64,000 bases of DNA from Callaeas wilsoni (Eukaryota; Chordata; Aves; Passeriformes; Callaeidae): NCBI GenBank assembly GCA_013398955.1, contig VWPU01001310.1, positions 1 through 64,000 of the forward strand, read 5' to 3'. Position numbers and translations under genes: made by a program. Shown here one piece after another: positions 11,313 through 23,000 of the stretch. Each line of letters begins with the position of its first letter. The first letter of the stretch is position 1. The notes under the pieces were generated by a model. The model saw only the letters and a program-made list of their open reading frames with translations, searched no databases and had not been told where the DNA came from.

Positions 11313-12271
11313 TCCCCCTCCATCAAAAAGTGAATAATGTTCCCCAGTCAAAACACTTAAATGAGCTAAGGTAAACCATTATTTAAAAAAATAAAATTAA
11401 ATAATCCTGTCTTCAATTAACAATTACCTAAAATGGTGAATCCACTGGTTTAAAGCTCGGGAAATGAGTAGTCAGTCCAAAATTTTAATATCGTTGGGAT
11501 TTAACCAGGTTTTTAAAGCTACTTTTTACAAGCCTACATTCAAGGTTTGATAAAAAAAGCCTCACAACTCCCACCACGAAGTTCTGCTAGACTTACTATC
11601 TACTTTCAGTCTTCAAAGCATGCGGGGGTGGTGATTGATGTAGATGTATTGCAGAGTGAATATAATTGTCAAAAATGTTAAAGCTCCTCAAATTTTCTGT
11701 TTCTATAGAAAAATGAGTCTACTCCTTTTCTTTGCTGTGAAATGCTGAAGTTGGTTTTCAGTTGTCTTGTTTATGGAGACTGAGAATCAACACATGTTGT
11801 TTTGTTAAGTTTGGGTCTGATTCCCACACTCAATGTGTTGTGGTTTGTCCAGAACTGGAATAAGAGTCTTCCTTGCTGAAAACAAATACATATTCATATT
11901 TTGTTAATATATGTAAGATGATTTACAGATGCATTACGTACACATTTTTTTTTTAATTTGTATTTTAAATGTAACATCTAATGCACATTTAAAATATTTA
12001 AGTGCTAATTCTCCAGGACAAAGCTTTACTCCATTTTTTTCTGTAATACTTAAATTTATTGTCATTATTTTCCCTTACACTAAGTGGTGGAAGTTTTTAT
12101 ATTCTACAAAGCAGTGGTATATGACACTTCATTTAAGATGTCGCACCATTTTGTCACCTACTTTTATGGATACTAAGACTTACAGCCTTGTTTGTGGTAG
12201 GCACTCACAGACACCTCCCAGGGACATGGTCTGTGCCCTGATTACAAACAGAGCAGACAGAACCAGTGCAG
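11313..12271. other. AT-rich non-coding stretch
   Basis: AT-rich with short A and T runs (for example 11944-11954). The 115-codon plus ORF at 11929-12276 is rich in Phe, Ile and Lys, as expected of AT-rich DNA, and has no domain. No gene seen. Confidence 0.6.
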
Positions 12272-12340
12272 AGTGAAGACACTTGTCTCGAATCACAGAG
12301 GAGATCAAGAAGAGAGCTGGGAACAGGAGACAGTCATCCT
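12272..12340 (-). mobile_element. Possible MIR-type SINE relic
   Basis: 'aagacacttgtctcgaatca', then 'cagaggagatcaagaagaga' and 'gctgggaac', parallels the reverse complement of the MIR core and tail ('aagtaacttgcccaaggtca', 'cacagctagtaagtggcaga', 'gctggga'). It is highly diverged, as expected of an ancient SINE. Low confidence. Confidence 0.38.
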
Positions 12341-12469
12341 GCCATGCCGGGCCAGGCCATGTGACTTCTTGTGATGTACAAATCTGAGACTTTCCAAAGA
12401 ATTGAAGAGCTCTCTATTAAGAACAAAACTTAGCTGGCGAAGCAATAAATCAGGTGGTGTCTGAGAGTG

Positions 12470-12720
12470 GCAGCTCAGCAACGATGTTATGATAGTTAAT
12501 TATTATCAAAGTGAAAAAACTCCCAATTTTAATTAATATTGTTGTAACCGTTTGAATGCTGACCTTGCAGCAAAGACTGTGGCAGTTCAGAGTCTGAAGG
12601 TATCATCTTCGGAGCCCATTACCTGCAGAGCTGTCTGGCTGCGAGCTGACGATTATCTTTCTTGCAAACTATTTTGTGCGCATATATGAAAATATTGTTT
12701 AAGAAAATTTGGAACGCCAC
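12470..12720. promoter_or_regulatory. Candidate regulatory block (homeodomain and TCF/LEF cores)
   Basis: TTAATTA (12496-12502) leads directly into ATCAAAG (12505-12511, the complement of the TCF/LEF core CTTTGAT). Next comes the palindrome TTAATTAA (12529-12536). Further on, CpG-containing words persist (GTAACCGTTTG, CTTCGGAGCC, CTGCGAGCTGACGATTATC). The mix suggests constraint. No comparative data are available. Confidence 0.25.
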
Positions 12721-14327
12721 TTCACCAGTTTCTCTGTGTATCACAGGAAATATGTCAAGGCACAAAAATAGCTGCCACCAGAGCACTGCACTCATCCCTC
12801 CCTGCTTGGCTTGGGCTTGTGTGGGAAGTTAAGCTACAATAACAACAGGCTCCACCTGCAGTTATCACTGCAGCTCCTTTACCTGCAGGGAGACTGATGG
12901 ACTTGGAAGAGTAGCATCTTTTTGTGCTCTTTGTCTTGACCTTAATGAGTCTGTACAACCAATTAGTGAATTACCACAGCTTCAAAGAGAGTTTTCCGTA
13001 CCCTGAAACTCTTTTTGAGCAAGGTATTTAGATACATATTTTTCTCGAAGCAGTGTATAAATTGAGAGAACCAGTATTTTGCTTTTTCCGGTTATAACTG
13101 GATAGAAAATGTGGGATTTTGGTAAACTGGAGAGTCTAGAAACTGAATGGAAGTTACAAGAGAAGCAGCTGGATATGAGGCAATCCTGGAGATGTTGGGT
13201 ACCAGGGAAAAGAAGGAGCAAAGGCCATAGACTTTTGGGAACAGAAATCACATAACTGTTAGGTTTGACCTTGTATATTAAGCTGCGGAGGTGAAGGCAG
13301 GAGCTAGGCTTCTGAATTTAAATAGACCCAATTTCCCCAGAATGAGGGAATTGATGGGCATATATAATTGGATGATGCTTCTGCAGGGTCGCGGTGGAGG
13401 CGGGGAGGTCAGCTTGAAGGAAAGGCTGCAGCTGCTAATGGCTCAGCAGAACCTGTTCTTTGTGGAAATAAATATTTAGAGGAGCTGGAATGACTCTGTC
13501 TAATAAAGAAATTATGCATGCAAACTATGAAAGAAAGCAAGGCGTATAAAGACACTGGGAGGGTTACATGGAGATTGGTCAGAGACACAAAAGTGACTTA
13601 AAACAGGGAGGAAAAGAGAAAATTTTACATACGGTTTATAAAATCAGTTAAAAAAATCATTTTGTACTCCAGAAGAACTGCTGAGAATGGGTGGTATGCA
13701 GATTGGTTACTGCATATTTAAATACAGATTGAAATGTGTTTGTTACAACCGTGCTTGCTAAGGAGTCTTTGAAACAAAGGGACAGGGAAATCCTGATTTT
13801 TTTTGTCTCATTTATTTGGAGTAGACTGCAAGGATCCTGGGAAAATGATTGTACATTCACATCATGCCATCATTTTCCAACACAGAAAATGCTTTCACAG
13901 GATGCTGAAGATTTCCCACAAAACTACAAGGGCTTTACATCACATCTCCAACAATCCTGGGCACTAGCAAGGTACAGTTAAATGTTGGGATTTCTCTGAA
14001 GCATCTCTTTCTCTCTTTTCCTTTGTGATTTCTTTTTCTTGTGTTTCCTCCTTGATTTTGGTGTTTGCCACAATGTGGTTTCATTGCAGTGCTTCAGTTT
14101 TAGTTTTGATCAACAAGCTTGTGACAAAGTCTTTCCCAAAGGTCTCTGAAAGGAAAGTGTGTCCTCCATGAATATTGTGGTGTTTTGTTGTTTTACTGTG
14201 CCAAACATTATTTGGGGGTTTTGAGGTGCATTTCAAAAGAACCTTAGACCAGATTTTAATGGTCACCAGAACTTGTAGGTTCTTTATGAAATATTTCATT
14301 AGGTGATTTTAGATTTTAGATTTATTC
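12721..14327. other. Non-coding stretch, no gene seen
   Basis: Short ORFs without domains, plus a pyrimidine-rich interval (about 14000-14050). No repeat or RNA gene recognised. Confidence 0.6.
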
Positions 14328-14618
14328 TTGAAAGGACCTGGGGAAGTCCAACTCCCTCCTCTAACTAAGGATAGGTTACTTCAAGTTGCTCAGGGCCTTG
14401 TCAAATACAGTTCCAAACACCTCCAAGTATGGAGACTCCAGTTTGGGCAGCTCATTTCAGAGTTTCACCAAACTCACAAAGAAAAGATGTTTTTCCTATT
14501 TTTTTTTCTTAGGAGGAGGAGGAGGAGGAGGAGGAGGTGGTGGTATATGCCCCAGTGTCTAGCTGGAACTACCACACTGTCCATTTTTTCTTGTCCTATC
14601 TCTATGCACCTTCAGGAA
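14328..14618 (-). mobile_element. Old, diverged CR1 fragment interrupted by (AGG)n
   Basis: Reverse-complement CR1 phrases occur in order but altered: 'gaaaggacctggggaagtcc', 'gttgctcagggccttgtc', 'ccaaacacctccaag', 'tttcaccaaactcac', then after a simple-repeat insertion 'cttgtcctatctctatgcac' and 'cttcagg'. Divergence is much greater than in the copies at 5281 or 35438, so this is an older subfamily. Confidence 0.72.
14511..14537 (+). repeat. (AGG)9 trinucleotide microsatellite
   Basis: Nine uninterrupted AGG units followed by TGGTGGT, preceded by a T-rich run. It sits inside the old CR1 fragment and produces a run of arginines in one frame, which is not a real protein feature. Confidence 0.95.
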
Positions 14619-16336
14619 ATATCTGACAGTAAATCTTGCTAGTAGTTGAACAAGATGTTTGTGTTTCTGAACATTCTTATAGTGAGGAACTGGAGTCCTC
14701 CTTGAGGTCGCCTGCAATTTTAAGTGTGGAAACACCCAGAAATCTGGTCATGACCAGGCAGTTGTGGCAGTGACAACTTCTCCCTGGTTTATTTCTCTTT
14801 CACAGTATTGGTATCACAGTTAAATTGTGTTATACCTCAAGAACTTAGGTTAGAGAAATGCCCAAGAAATGCCAAAACAAAGCAAGAGTAAAATGTGTAT
14901 GGAAACCTGGGATTCCAAATGCATTTTTACTTCCTCCAGTGGCAGCAGCTGAGACATCAGGATTTTATTCTATTTCAAGTCCGTCTTAGGCTTGTCAAAT
15001 AATCCAGTATTTTCCAGATTTAAAGCATTTCAGTTTTAAACCCATCAAAGTCCTTTTGAGTAAGAGGGTGCCTTTATACAACATCCACTAGACATTGGTA
15101 CAAAATTTCATTGTGCTCTTAAGAGTAAATTATTAATTAAGCTAACATAATATTCATAACTGCATAATTTAGACCTGCTAAACTCTAAATGAAGAGATTT
15201 TTTTTTTCTTAAAATTGCATTCTAGCTTTTATAAGTGTCTTCAAACAACTGAAGGATTTTCTCTCTTTCTTACCCTAAAATCAATCTTCCTTCCATTCTA
15301 CTTATTTATAAGTGAAGCTTGATAAAAATGTGGCATTTGCAGCCAAATTCTGGGGAAGATGTGGGACATGAGATACGCATTTGGAAAAATCTCAAGAAAG
15401 ATTGCAGGTGAACAATTACACACAGGGAGAGGTTGGAGGGAGCTCGAGGCAGAGAAATAGCATCTGTGTGGGAAATGGTATATATCTGGATGCATTCACA
15501 GTGGAATTGACTGCAAAGATAAGAAATTAAGGCAATCACTCTGTGTTCCTGATGACAGCCATTATCAGTACCCTTCTTTCTCAAGTTGCTGAAGCAACAG
15601 TGCTATTAGCAAAGCTTTTTTATTTTCACCATCATTTATTTGATCTGTTCTGGTTCTATTCTTAAGAAGAAACAGAGGAGATGGAATTTCAGAGACTCTT
15701 CTATGATAAATGAGGCTGGGATTAAGAAAATAAGCCATGCAAGAGAGTATCAGGTATCTCCACCTCTGGTGTGTTTTCCTACCTGCTTTCCCCTTGCTTT
15801 GCACAGTAGCACGAGGGAATGCTGTTTTGTTGACTCTGGTTTGTAGTATTCATGTTCAGCTTCAAGATTTCGGTGAGGTTCAGCTATTCTCTTAGTGCTC
15901 TATAAGCACAATCTTGAAACTGAATTTCTTGAGTTTATTCAATGTGTTGCAACTGGCTGAAAAACCCAAATGCAGTCCACTTCAAATAGATTTATCTCGT
16001 TTTTGGTTAAAGCTGTAGTAACCACAAGATGAGTGTACCCAGGAAGGTTCAATGCTTTTTGAACCAGTATGAAATCAGATTTGGTGTCCACACTTTGCTC
16101 TTTGGCCCTTTTGCAGCCATCCCCAGTCACCTGGGTGACAACAAATTTTTGTCCTAAAGTTTGGGGTGGGGAATGACTCCTTCACTGGTGCCTGTGACAG
16201 GAATCTTCCAGCTTGTAAAACATTGTGTTTTGCCTTCAGGAGAAGGGAACCTCCAGGTTTAAGAGTTCAAACATCCCAGGCCTTGAAAGAGGACACTATT
16301 TGTCCTACAAAGCCTTTCTTTGTGCTGTCCCATGTG
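14619..16336. other. Non-coding stretch, no gene seen
   Basis: AT-leaning DNA with several 60-90 codon ORFs on both strands, none with recognisable motifs. No repeat family seen until the LTR. Confidence 0.6.
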
Positions 16337-16340
16337 AAGG

Positions 16341-16790
16341 TGATGCCTTAGGATTTTAGCTTTTATATTTTCATGTGTTTGTAATCCTGCGATTCTCTAG
16401 TGTACAAGTCTGAACTCCATACAGGGTGCTATCAACTACTTTTCCCATTTTTGTCAGACACAACAATTCCTCTCCAGGCCTGAGAATCAAGGACACCTCA
16501 CTGTCTCAGGCCCCCAGAAATGTAAACAAAAGTGAGTTGGGGGGAAGCCAACTAAGAGAATAGGCCTCTACTGCCTGAAGCTGTAACTGGACGTTAACCA
16601 TCTGATATGCAAATGGACAAAACTTATATCTGTCCAAAAAACGTGTGACTGTCGTCCATCCTGGGTGCAGTCTCTGCGAGACTCCTGCACTGCCCAAGGT
16701 GTGCCCTGTAAAGGCCTTTCAATAAATCCCTGCCCTTTATCCTTTCACTCTGTCCAGCCTCTGCTCCAGGGCAGCCTCCACAAGGCATCA
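16341..16790 (+). mobile_element. Solo LTR, copy 1 (450 bp, 4-bp target duplication)
   Basis: The element starts TGATGCCTTAGG and ends CACAAGGCATCA. AAGG flanks it on both sides (16337-16340 and 16791-16794), consistent with a 4-bp target duplication, the size typical of gammaretrovirus-like (class I) endogenous retroviruses. A TATA-like TTATAT lies at 16624-16629 and an AATAAA signal at 16721-16726, in the correct LTR order. The same sequence recurs in the same orientation at 59047-59495 (449 bp), including an identical 52-bp run (16471-16522 against 59176-59227). No gag, pol or env follows, so it is a solo LTR left by recombination. A 63-codon ORF on the opposite strand is shared by both copies, but it is a by-product of similarity. 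Confidence 0.85.
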
Positions 16791-16794
16791 AAGG

Positions 16795-17049
16795 AGTTTC
16801 TACGTGGTCGTAAGCACCCAGTGATGATCAGCACAGCCACCTCATCCAGGTGGCCTCATCCAGCAGAGCTGTTTTGTGAAGCTGCACTGACCTGCACCAG
16901 CTGAGGATGTCACCAAGTTCTTCCAAAGCCTAACCTCGAAGCCTCCTTGTTAACATAGCAGCAAGTGCACTCATTGTGATTAAATCTCCTTCTTCTCAAG
17001 TAAACATATGCTGAGGTTTGTGCTTTATCGCTTTGAAATAAGATTTTTC
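16795..17049. other. Non-coding spacer
   Basis: Between the LTR and the regulatory-like block I see nothing I can assign. Confidence 0.55.
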
Positions 17050-17370
17050 CCAACTTTGCTAATTAGCAGTGTTGCCCAAACAGAAAGAAACATATGGCTC
17101 GTGCCATGCTGACTTGAAGCCTTTGGAGTTTCACTGGAGAATAATTAAAGTGATTTTGATTTACTGGCGTGATGAAGTACGAGCCACTCTCATTTGGCCT
17201 TATGTCTAGAAGCTCTGAGACAGTAAGGCACCTTAGCAGGAGAGCTGTAATAATTAACACGAGCCAGATTGTTATTATTGAGATAGCTTTGTTGCCGTTA
17301 ACAATCATTTGTAATTATCAAGAGGATTTACATAATTCATGCAAAAGTTTCACATTTACCTGTCGCTGGA
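17050..17370. promoter_or_regulatory. Candidate conserved enhancer (SOX/homeodomain-rich)
   Basis: CTAATTAGC (17059-17067), TAATTAAC (17251-17258), ATTGTTATTATTG (17268-17280, SOX-like ATTGTT), GTTAACAATC (17297-17306, SOX-like AACAAT) and TAATTA (17312-17317) occur within one 300-bp block. The block also keeps CpGs at scattered places (GGCGTGATG, GTACGAGCC, ACACGAGCC, TTGCCGTTA). It lies in otherwise motif-poor DNA 260 bp after a solo LTR. Such clusters mark many developmental enhancers. This is the strongest of the regulatory candidates, but still inference. Confidence 0.35.
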
Positions 17371-17409
17371 ACCTCATGGTTGGTTTAGACCGAATGGTTG
17401 AGACATTGC

Positions 17410-17457
17410 AACGTTTCAGTTCTACCTGGTTGTAACGTTTCAGTTCTACCTGGTTGT
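17410..17457 (+). repeat. Perfect 24-bp tandem duplication
   Basis: The unit AACGTTTCAGTTCTACCTGG + TTGT occurs twice head to tail (17410-17433 and 17434-17457) with no mismatch, so it is a recent duplication. Confidence 0.95.
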
Positions 17458-19946
17458 AATGAAAAATCTCTCCTGTCAAATTCAATCCTTTCCTTTTTTT
17501 TTACTGAAAACACCAAGGAACATGCTGTCCAGTGCAGATTTTGGGAGGTATATATTTATCTTGTTTTCTCCTTTTGTAAACAGATGCGCGTGGAAAGTGC
17601 ATCTTTCTTCACGGGACAAGTGGAAAATTTTAAAACTAAAGTTTTGACTAAAATATTCAAAACCAGGTCAACATCTTCCTTGGATATCGGACAATAGATG
17701 CTGATATACATAAAAACTCAGCTTCCCCCTAGGAAAAAATTAAGGCAGAATTTTTACCAGTGTGGATAATTCACTCTGTGCTCCTGATGCTCACCATGAA
17801 CCGGAAATAAGTGAGCTTGTTTGCACATCATTGTAAATTTTACTCCTCAGATGGCTGTTTAACAAAAGGTGTGTCATCTCCTGGAGGCTACTTAATATAA
17901 ACACAAATTCCTCTGAATAAATTGAAATTAAACTGTGTAATGTGGGTAGTGGATGTCATAAATACACACTGCTTATACATATACACCTCTTAGAAAATGC
18001 AGAATAAATAACTGATACCAAAACCTGTGTTCAGAGGCAAAGAGTGTGAAAACCATGAAACAGGAAGACCTTGAGCTTCCTGACTGAGAGAGTCTTGCCA
18101 ATTAATTTTCAAAATAGGTTTCTCTGGATTCTGTTTAATGTAAGCTTCTAGAGATGCTCCAAGGCATCTGCAGCTGAGTCTGCATCTGTTGAAACTAAAG
18201 CCAAGCCATGGTTTGGTTTGCATTCAGGATGAAATCTCAGGTGCTTGGCAGGCTCTGGTGAAGCTTAACAAGTGGAAGGATGTCTGGAACCAGGCATGTT
18301 CACCAGCACTTGGTCAGATACAGTCTGATGAGGACAGCTCCTCCTCAAGGCTTCATCCCGCCTTGGAACTGAAATTGCATTTTTAAAGTTTTGAAGTTAA
18401 AGTTGTTTGACTTTTTCTCTCAGGAGTTGCATCTGAATTGTATCATCTGAACTACAGAACTTGCTAGATGCTATAAATGGGACTTTGGAAATCTTTTGGA
18501 AGTTTTAAGCAACTGAGTCTTTAAACTTGATTTCTCTTAGTTAATAGTAGAAGGTTTCTTGGCTTTAGGTACCGAAACTTCTAAACTGGTGTAAAAATCT
18601 TACCTCATGAATGGAAGACTGATTTTAGTTCTGCAAATTACTAAATATTTCGTGTGTCCCTTTCAGAAAACAGATGGAAATGTGCACTTTGGGAATGTTC
18701 CTCTCTAATGCAGATGAGTGACTCTAAGTAATGTAGAACTGTCCTTTTTTTTTTGGAGGTAGAGGAAATATACTCATATCCAAAGTTTTCCTGTTTTATA
18801 TTACCAGGGCCAAATTCTGTGTTGCAAAGAGCTCCTTCTGTTTCTCTTGGCCTAACCTACTATGCACAGATGTCACCTTCCTGCTTTTGACCAGACCACA
18901 GAATTCAGGAAAGCAATTTCTTCCCCATCCTTGCTGGCATCTTCAGGAGGCAGGTGCCTCAGGACTCTGATGTGAGAGAGAAATGGAAGAGGATTTTTCT
19001 GGAGTGGGATGCTTCATGTTTGAGGAAGTCAATCTGTGCCTGAAGAGTCAAGAAAACTTGAATTTTGTATGGGCAGTTGCTGTGCAGCTCCCTGCTCTGG
19101 TGGAGGGCACTATATAGACTTTGGTGCCTAAGTAATTTACAATTAGTGGAAAACTGTTTGGTTTCATTGCTCACACATGTTCTACTCAAGAAGAAACTGT
19201 AAAATTGATCTAAGGCCCATCCTAAGTGTGAATCTTTGTCTACCTCTCAAAGAGCAAAGCTCTCTTTCAAAAATGTAACGCTGTGTGTGACGCAGGAGTT
19301 GCCATGGAAAAATACATTGAGCCAATCATTCATGATTTATTTATAGCAATTAGAATGCACATCCCAAGATCCAATAGTAACTTTGATTTAAAACAACAAC
19401 AAAAAAATCATCCAGACAAAGGACTGAAGCATGTAAATTGTTGGGAACACTTGTGGGTCTGTACGGTTAATATATTATTTAAAAAATTGACTATGTATGT
19501 TCCTGGACAGGGCTTTGAAGTATAAATGCTGCTGATATTTGCTTCTATATTTCTGCTGCTCATAATGTTATTGCTGTTGTCCTATACTTACCATCTGTTC
19601 AGTGCTTATTTAATGGGTATAGTAAATACCAGTTCAAAGTGAGGTTTTTCTTCTAATCATCTCTTTTGGAAAACATTTGTGTAAAAGTGAGTGCTTTGGA
19701 GAAATCTGTACACCTCTATCTTGCTAGAAACATGGTGCCCAAGATGCTTAGAGCTGGATACATTTCTGTGTGGTGCTTCAACTACTATGAATGCCTCCCT
19801 CCAGATTGCTTTAAATTGCATCCTGTGAGAAACCTTTCATTTGTCTATTTTGATGAACATCAACTGTATTTCATTGTTGACTTTTTCTAGGCTGAAGTAT
19901 CGAAAATTCTGATCTCCCTCACATGGGGGGATATCAACATCCAAAA
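17458..19946. other. Non-coding stretch, no gene seen
   Basis: About 2.5 kb with only short non-coding-like ORFs, an AT-rich composition in places, and no repeat family I can name. Confidence 0.6.
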
Positions 19947-20091
19947 CTGTGGATACCCTATCCCTGGAAGTGTTCAAGGCCAGGTTTTCAAGGCCAGCTC
20001 AGATGGGGTCCTGAGTAACCTGGTCTAGTGGAAGGTGTCCCTGAACCAGGGCTGATCTTTATGGTCCCTTCCAACCAAACCATTCTATGAT
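19947..20091 (+). mobile_element. Short CR1 LINE 3' fragment with internal 14-bp duplication
   Basis: Sense-strand CR1 phrases: 'ctgtggataccctatccctg', 'gaagtgttcaaggccagg', 'taacctggtctagtggaagg', 'tgtccctg', 'ggtcccttccaaccaaacc' and the tail ATTCTATGAT. A 14-bp unit is duplicated inside it: TTCAAGGCCAGGTT (19973-19986) is followed at once by TTCAAGGCCAGCTC (19987-20000). Confidence 0.92.
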
Positions 20092-23000
20092 ATCTGCTTT
20101 ATTTTGGGGCAATTATAAAAATCAAACAACCAAAATCACAAGTTTTCAGGTTAAAGTATTTCTATTTCTCTAATGAGTAGGGACTCTTCAGGGTTTTCTT
20201 TTTTTTTTCCCCCTCTCCAGGGACATGTCTTATGGATACTTAGCTGCTAACAGAGTCAAAGGAACCTCTCTGGAGCTTATTGCCCTTGTCCTGTGATTAT
20301 GTGTCTTGCTGAGTTTCATTTCAATTTGGCAGTTTGTGGGACCGTCGGCTCTCTTTGATGTATGGCTCTCTCAGAGGTTAAATCAATAGTGTTTTAAGCA
20401 TATCTCTTGCTTTCCATGAGGGCAATGCTGGAGGAATTGTTGTGATTTTCCAGCTTTCATATTTTGCATTGAAAATGTAATGTTGAGGAACAAAATCTAC
20501 CTTAACGAAAATCTGAAAGCAGCTATTGCATAGCTGGTTTTAACTGACCTGGAGTCGATACGAGGACTAAAAAACCTGAGCTTTCACTGCCGTGGAGCTG
20601 GGTAGGCAAGAGGTTTTTCTGATTACATTTGTGCCTGTCTCATTGTGCACCACTTCCATGAATCAGTGGACTCCTGAGGGGAAAGGCTGCCAAACAGCTG
20701 CTGGAGAACCCTGACTTGTGCTCCTGGGCTTGTAATCAGTCAGGATTCCTGAGAGAGGCTCTTACCAGGGAACATGCCTTCATCTGCTCCCAACTGCATC
20801 CTCCACCGTGTGGGGGTCCTCCTTCCAGAGGGCTCCACTGCAAGTGTGGAAGGGGTGAGGTACCTTGGGGAATGAGAGAAGGGTCAGAAGACAGAGGTTG
20901 GGGTGGGTGCCTGGGATTGTCAGGAAGCCCTTCTGCTAAAGAAAGGGGCTGTGAGAACGATGCTGGCCACAGAAGCAGCATGAGGCAGTGGCTTCAAGGC
21001 TTCTGTGTCTTTGAGGATGGTCTGAGCTGCTGGTTAGGGCCACACGATGCACTCAGCTGGGGGAGGACCTCACCCCTCATCCACATCCTTCCTGGATTTG
21101 GCAACAGGCTAATAAACAGTTGCTCCTCAATGGGTCTTGCTGTGTCACTTTGTATGCCACAGACTGCACCTCGTGTGGGGGTTTCTCTGGCGTGAGCAAT
21201 AATTTTGCAGCCACAGAGAGATTTAAAATAATCGTGAAGTACTTCTGGAAGTAGCAATGGAGAGCTGTGTCTGTTCAGAGAACAAAACATCAGCAGGGCT
21301 GAAGCTGAGTAGAAGTTATACCCTGTATCCTGTCTGCAAAACCACAGCCCTGAAGCTGCACAGAGAAACAAGCTGACAACCAAGAGATTGCTTTTCCTGC
21401 TTTGCTACTGGGAATTACGACTACAGCTGCCTGGAAGCTTCCTTTGTCTGCAGGCTGCAAGTGTGGCAAAAGCTCTCCCATCTTTATTAGTACAGCTTTC
21501 ACCTCCAGTAATGCAGAGGAATGCTGGGGGCTGGGATGATATTTTGAGCTGGGATTCATCAGCTGGTAGACATCTGCACTTCAAGCTGACTTGTTGTCGA
21601 GGCTCCTTTCAAAGCTGATGGAGAGAAATGGATATATTTAAGAAATTATTTGTTTCACACCATGACAGCTATCCAAAATCAGTCAGATATATGAACCTTA
21701 GAAGTTTCTCTTCTTTCATTGGTGAGAAAGGAGTCTGGACAAAGAACTTCGTCTTTTTACATTTTGCTCAGTTAATCCAAACCTTGCAAGTTGTATTGTT
21801 TATATAAGCAGTATTTCAGTCAAAGGAGGCTAACATCTAATAGTGGATAAGCTGTTCTCTGCTTGTTTCTTTTGTGACAAAATTTGCTGGCCACAGATTC
21901 TTGCCCTGAGTGAATTGACCTTAACCTTTCTAGGGATACAGACACCTGGACTTACTTGTGAATTTTTGCAAGGATCCTCTCGATCGCCGCTCAACTGCAT
22001 TTTCCTAGACAGTTGCTGACAGGTTTTTGTTTCATTTTTCTGCCCTAAAGTGAACATTTTCCCAGGTGTAGCTGTCAGCTACCTGCTACAGCTGAAGAAA
22101 CAAGAAAAGTATTGACCCAGCCTTAGCAGAGGGCTCACCTGTGTGCCCAAAGGCTCTGTCTCCAAATCAGCTCTGAGACTATCTGCAATTTTCATCCCTC
22201 CCTTTTTTTCAAGTTCTGGTTTTTTTAGGTTCTTTTTTCATTTGTCTTTATAGTCATACTTTTTATGCTCGTTTAAATCTGCTAAAACCAAACATAAATA
22301 GCTGGGCTGTGTGTGCCCTCATGTGAGAGGAGGTTCTTGTGCTGTGGACAGCTGCAGCACATGGATATTGCAGTGTCACCTGCTTGTCCTGGGGAGGGCA
22401 CAGCACAGTGCTGCAGCCAACATCTCAAAGGTGGTTCTGCTTCTCTGCTGGTCATGGGCAGAAGAAGAAAAATGCAAACTCTCAATTATGTTCTCACGCT
22501 GGTAAAATCAAGAGAGCTCAGATGTTTACTGTGGTGTAAATGGCATTTTAAATTGACCTGCAGTCACATGGAGCTGAGAGACGTGTGATGGAGAGGGACT
22601 GCTCATTTCCTGACTGGATTAGAAAATACTGCTCAGCACTAGGGATGCACCTATCCCAAGGGATGCCCTAGTGTCCACTGAGTGATGGCTGAAGAGACCT
22701 TCTTTCCCTGTGTGACAGCAGTCAGACTTGTGCCCTCTGAATGTTCCCTTAACTCATTTGTTCCTTCCCTGCAAGACTCTCCTCAAGGAAGTGGGAATGA
22801 CGCAATTCTGTCTGTCCCAAAACAGTTTCTCCTGATGGGACCTGAGCAGGAAAGGAGTTTCTGAAAATGAAGCCAAATGTATGCTCAGTAGTGCCTCTCA
22901 ATGGTTTTCCCCCCCTCCAATGTGTTCTTTGAAAGATACTGGGATATGAATGGTGAAGGCACTTTTACTTTGTGTGGGAGGACTGTGCATGTGAAAAGCA

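Noticed and set aside
16506..16697. 63-codon minus-strand ORF that recurs at 59211-59402
   Set aside because: It lies antisense within the two related LTRs. Conservation of the frame is explained by copy similarity, and nothing suggests translation.
20716..21195. 159-codon plus-strand ORF
   Set aside because: No domain, Cys/Trp/Gly-rich composition, and equally long opposite-strand frames overlap it. It is a GC-richer, stop-poor patch.
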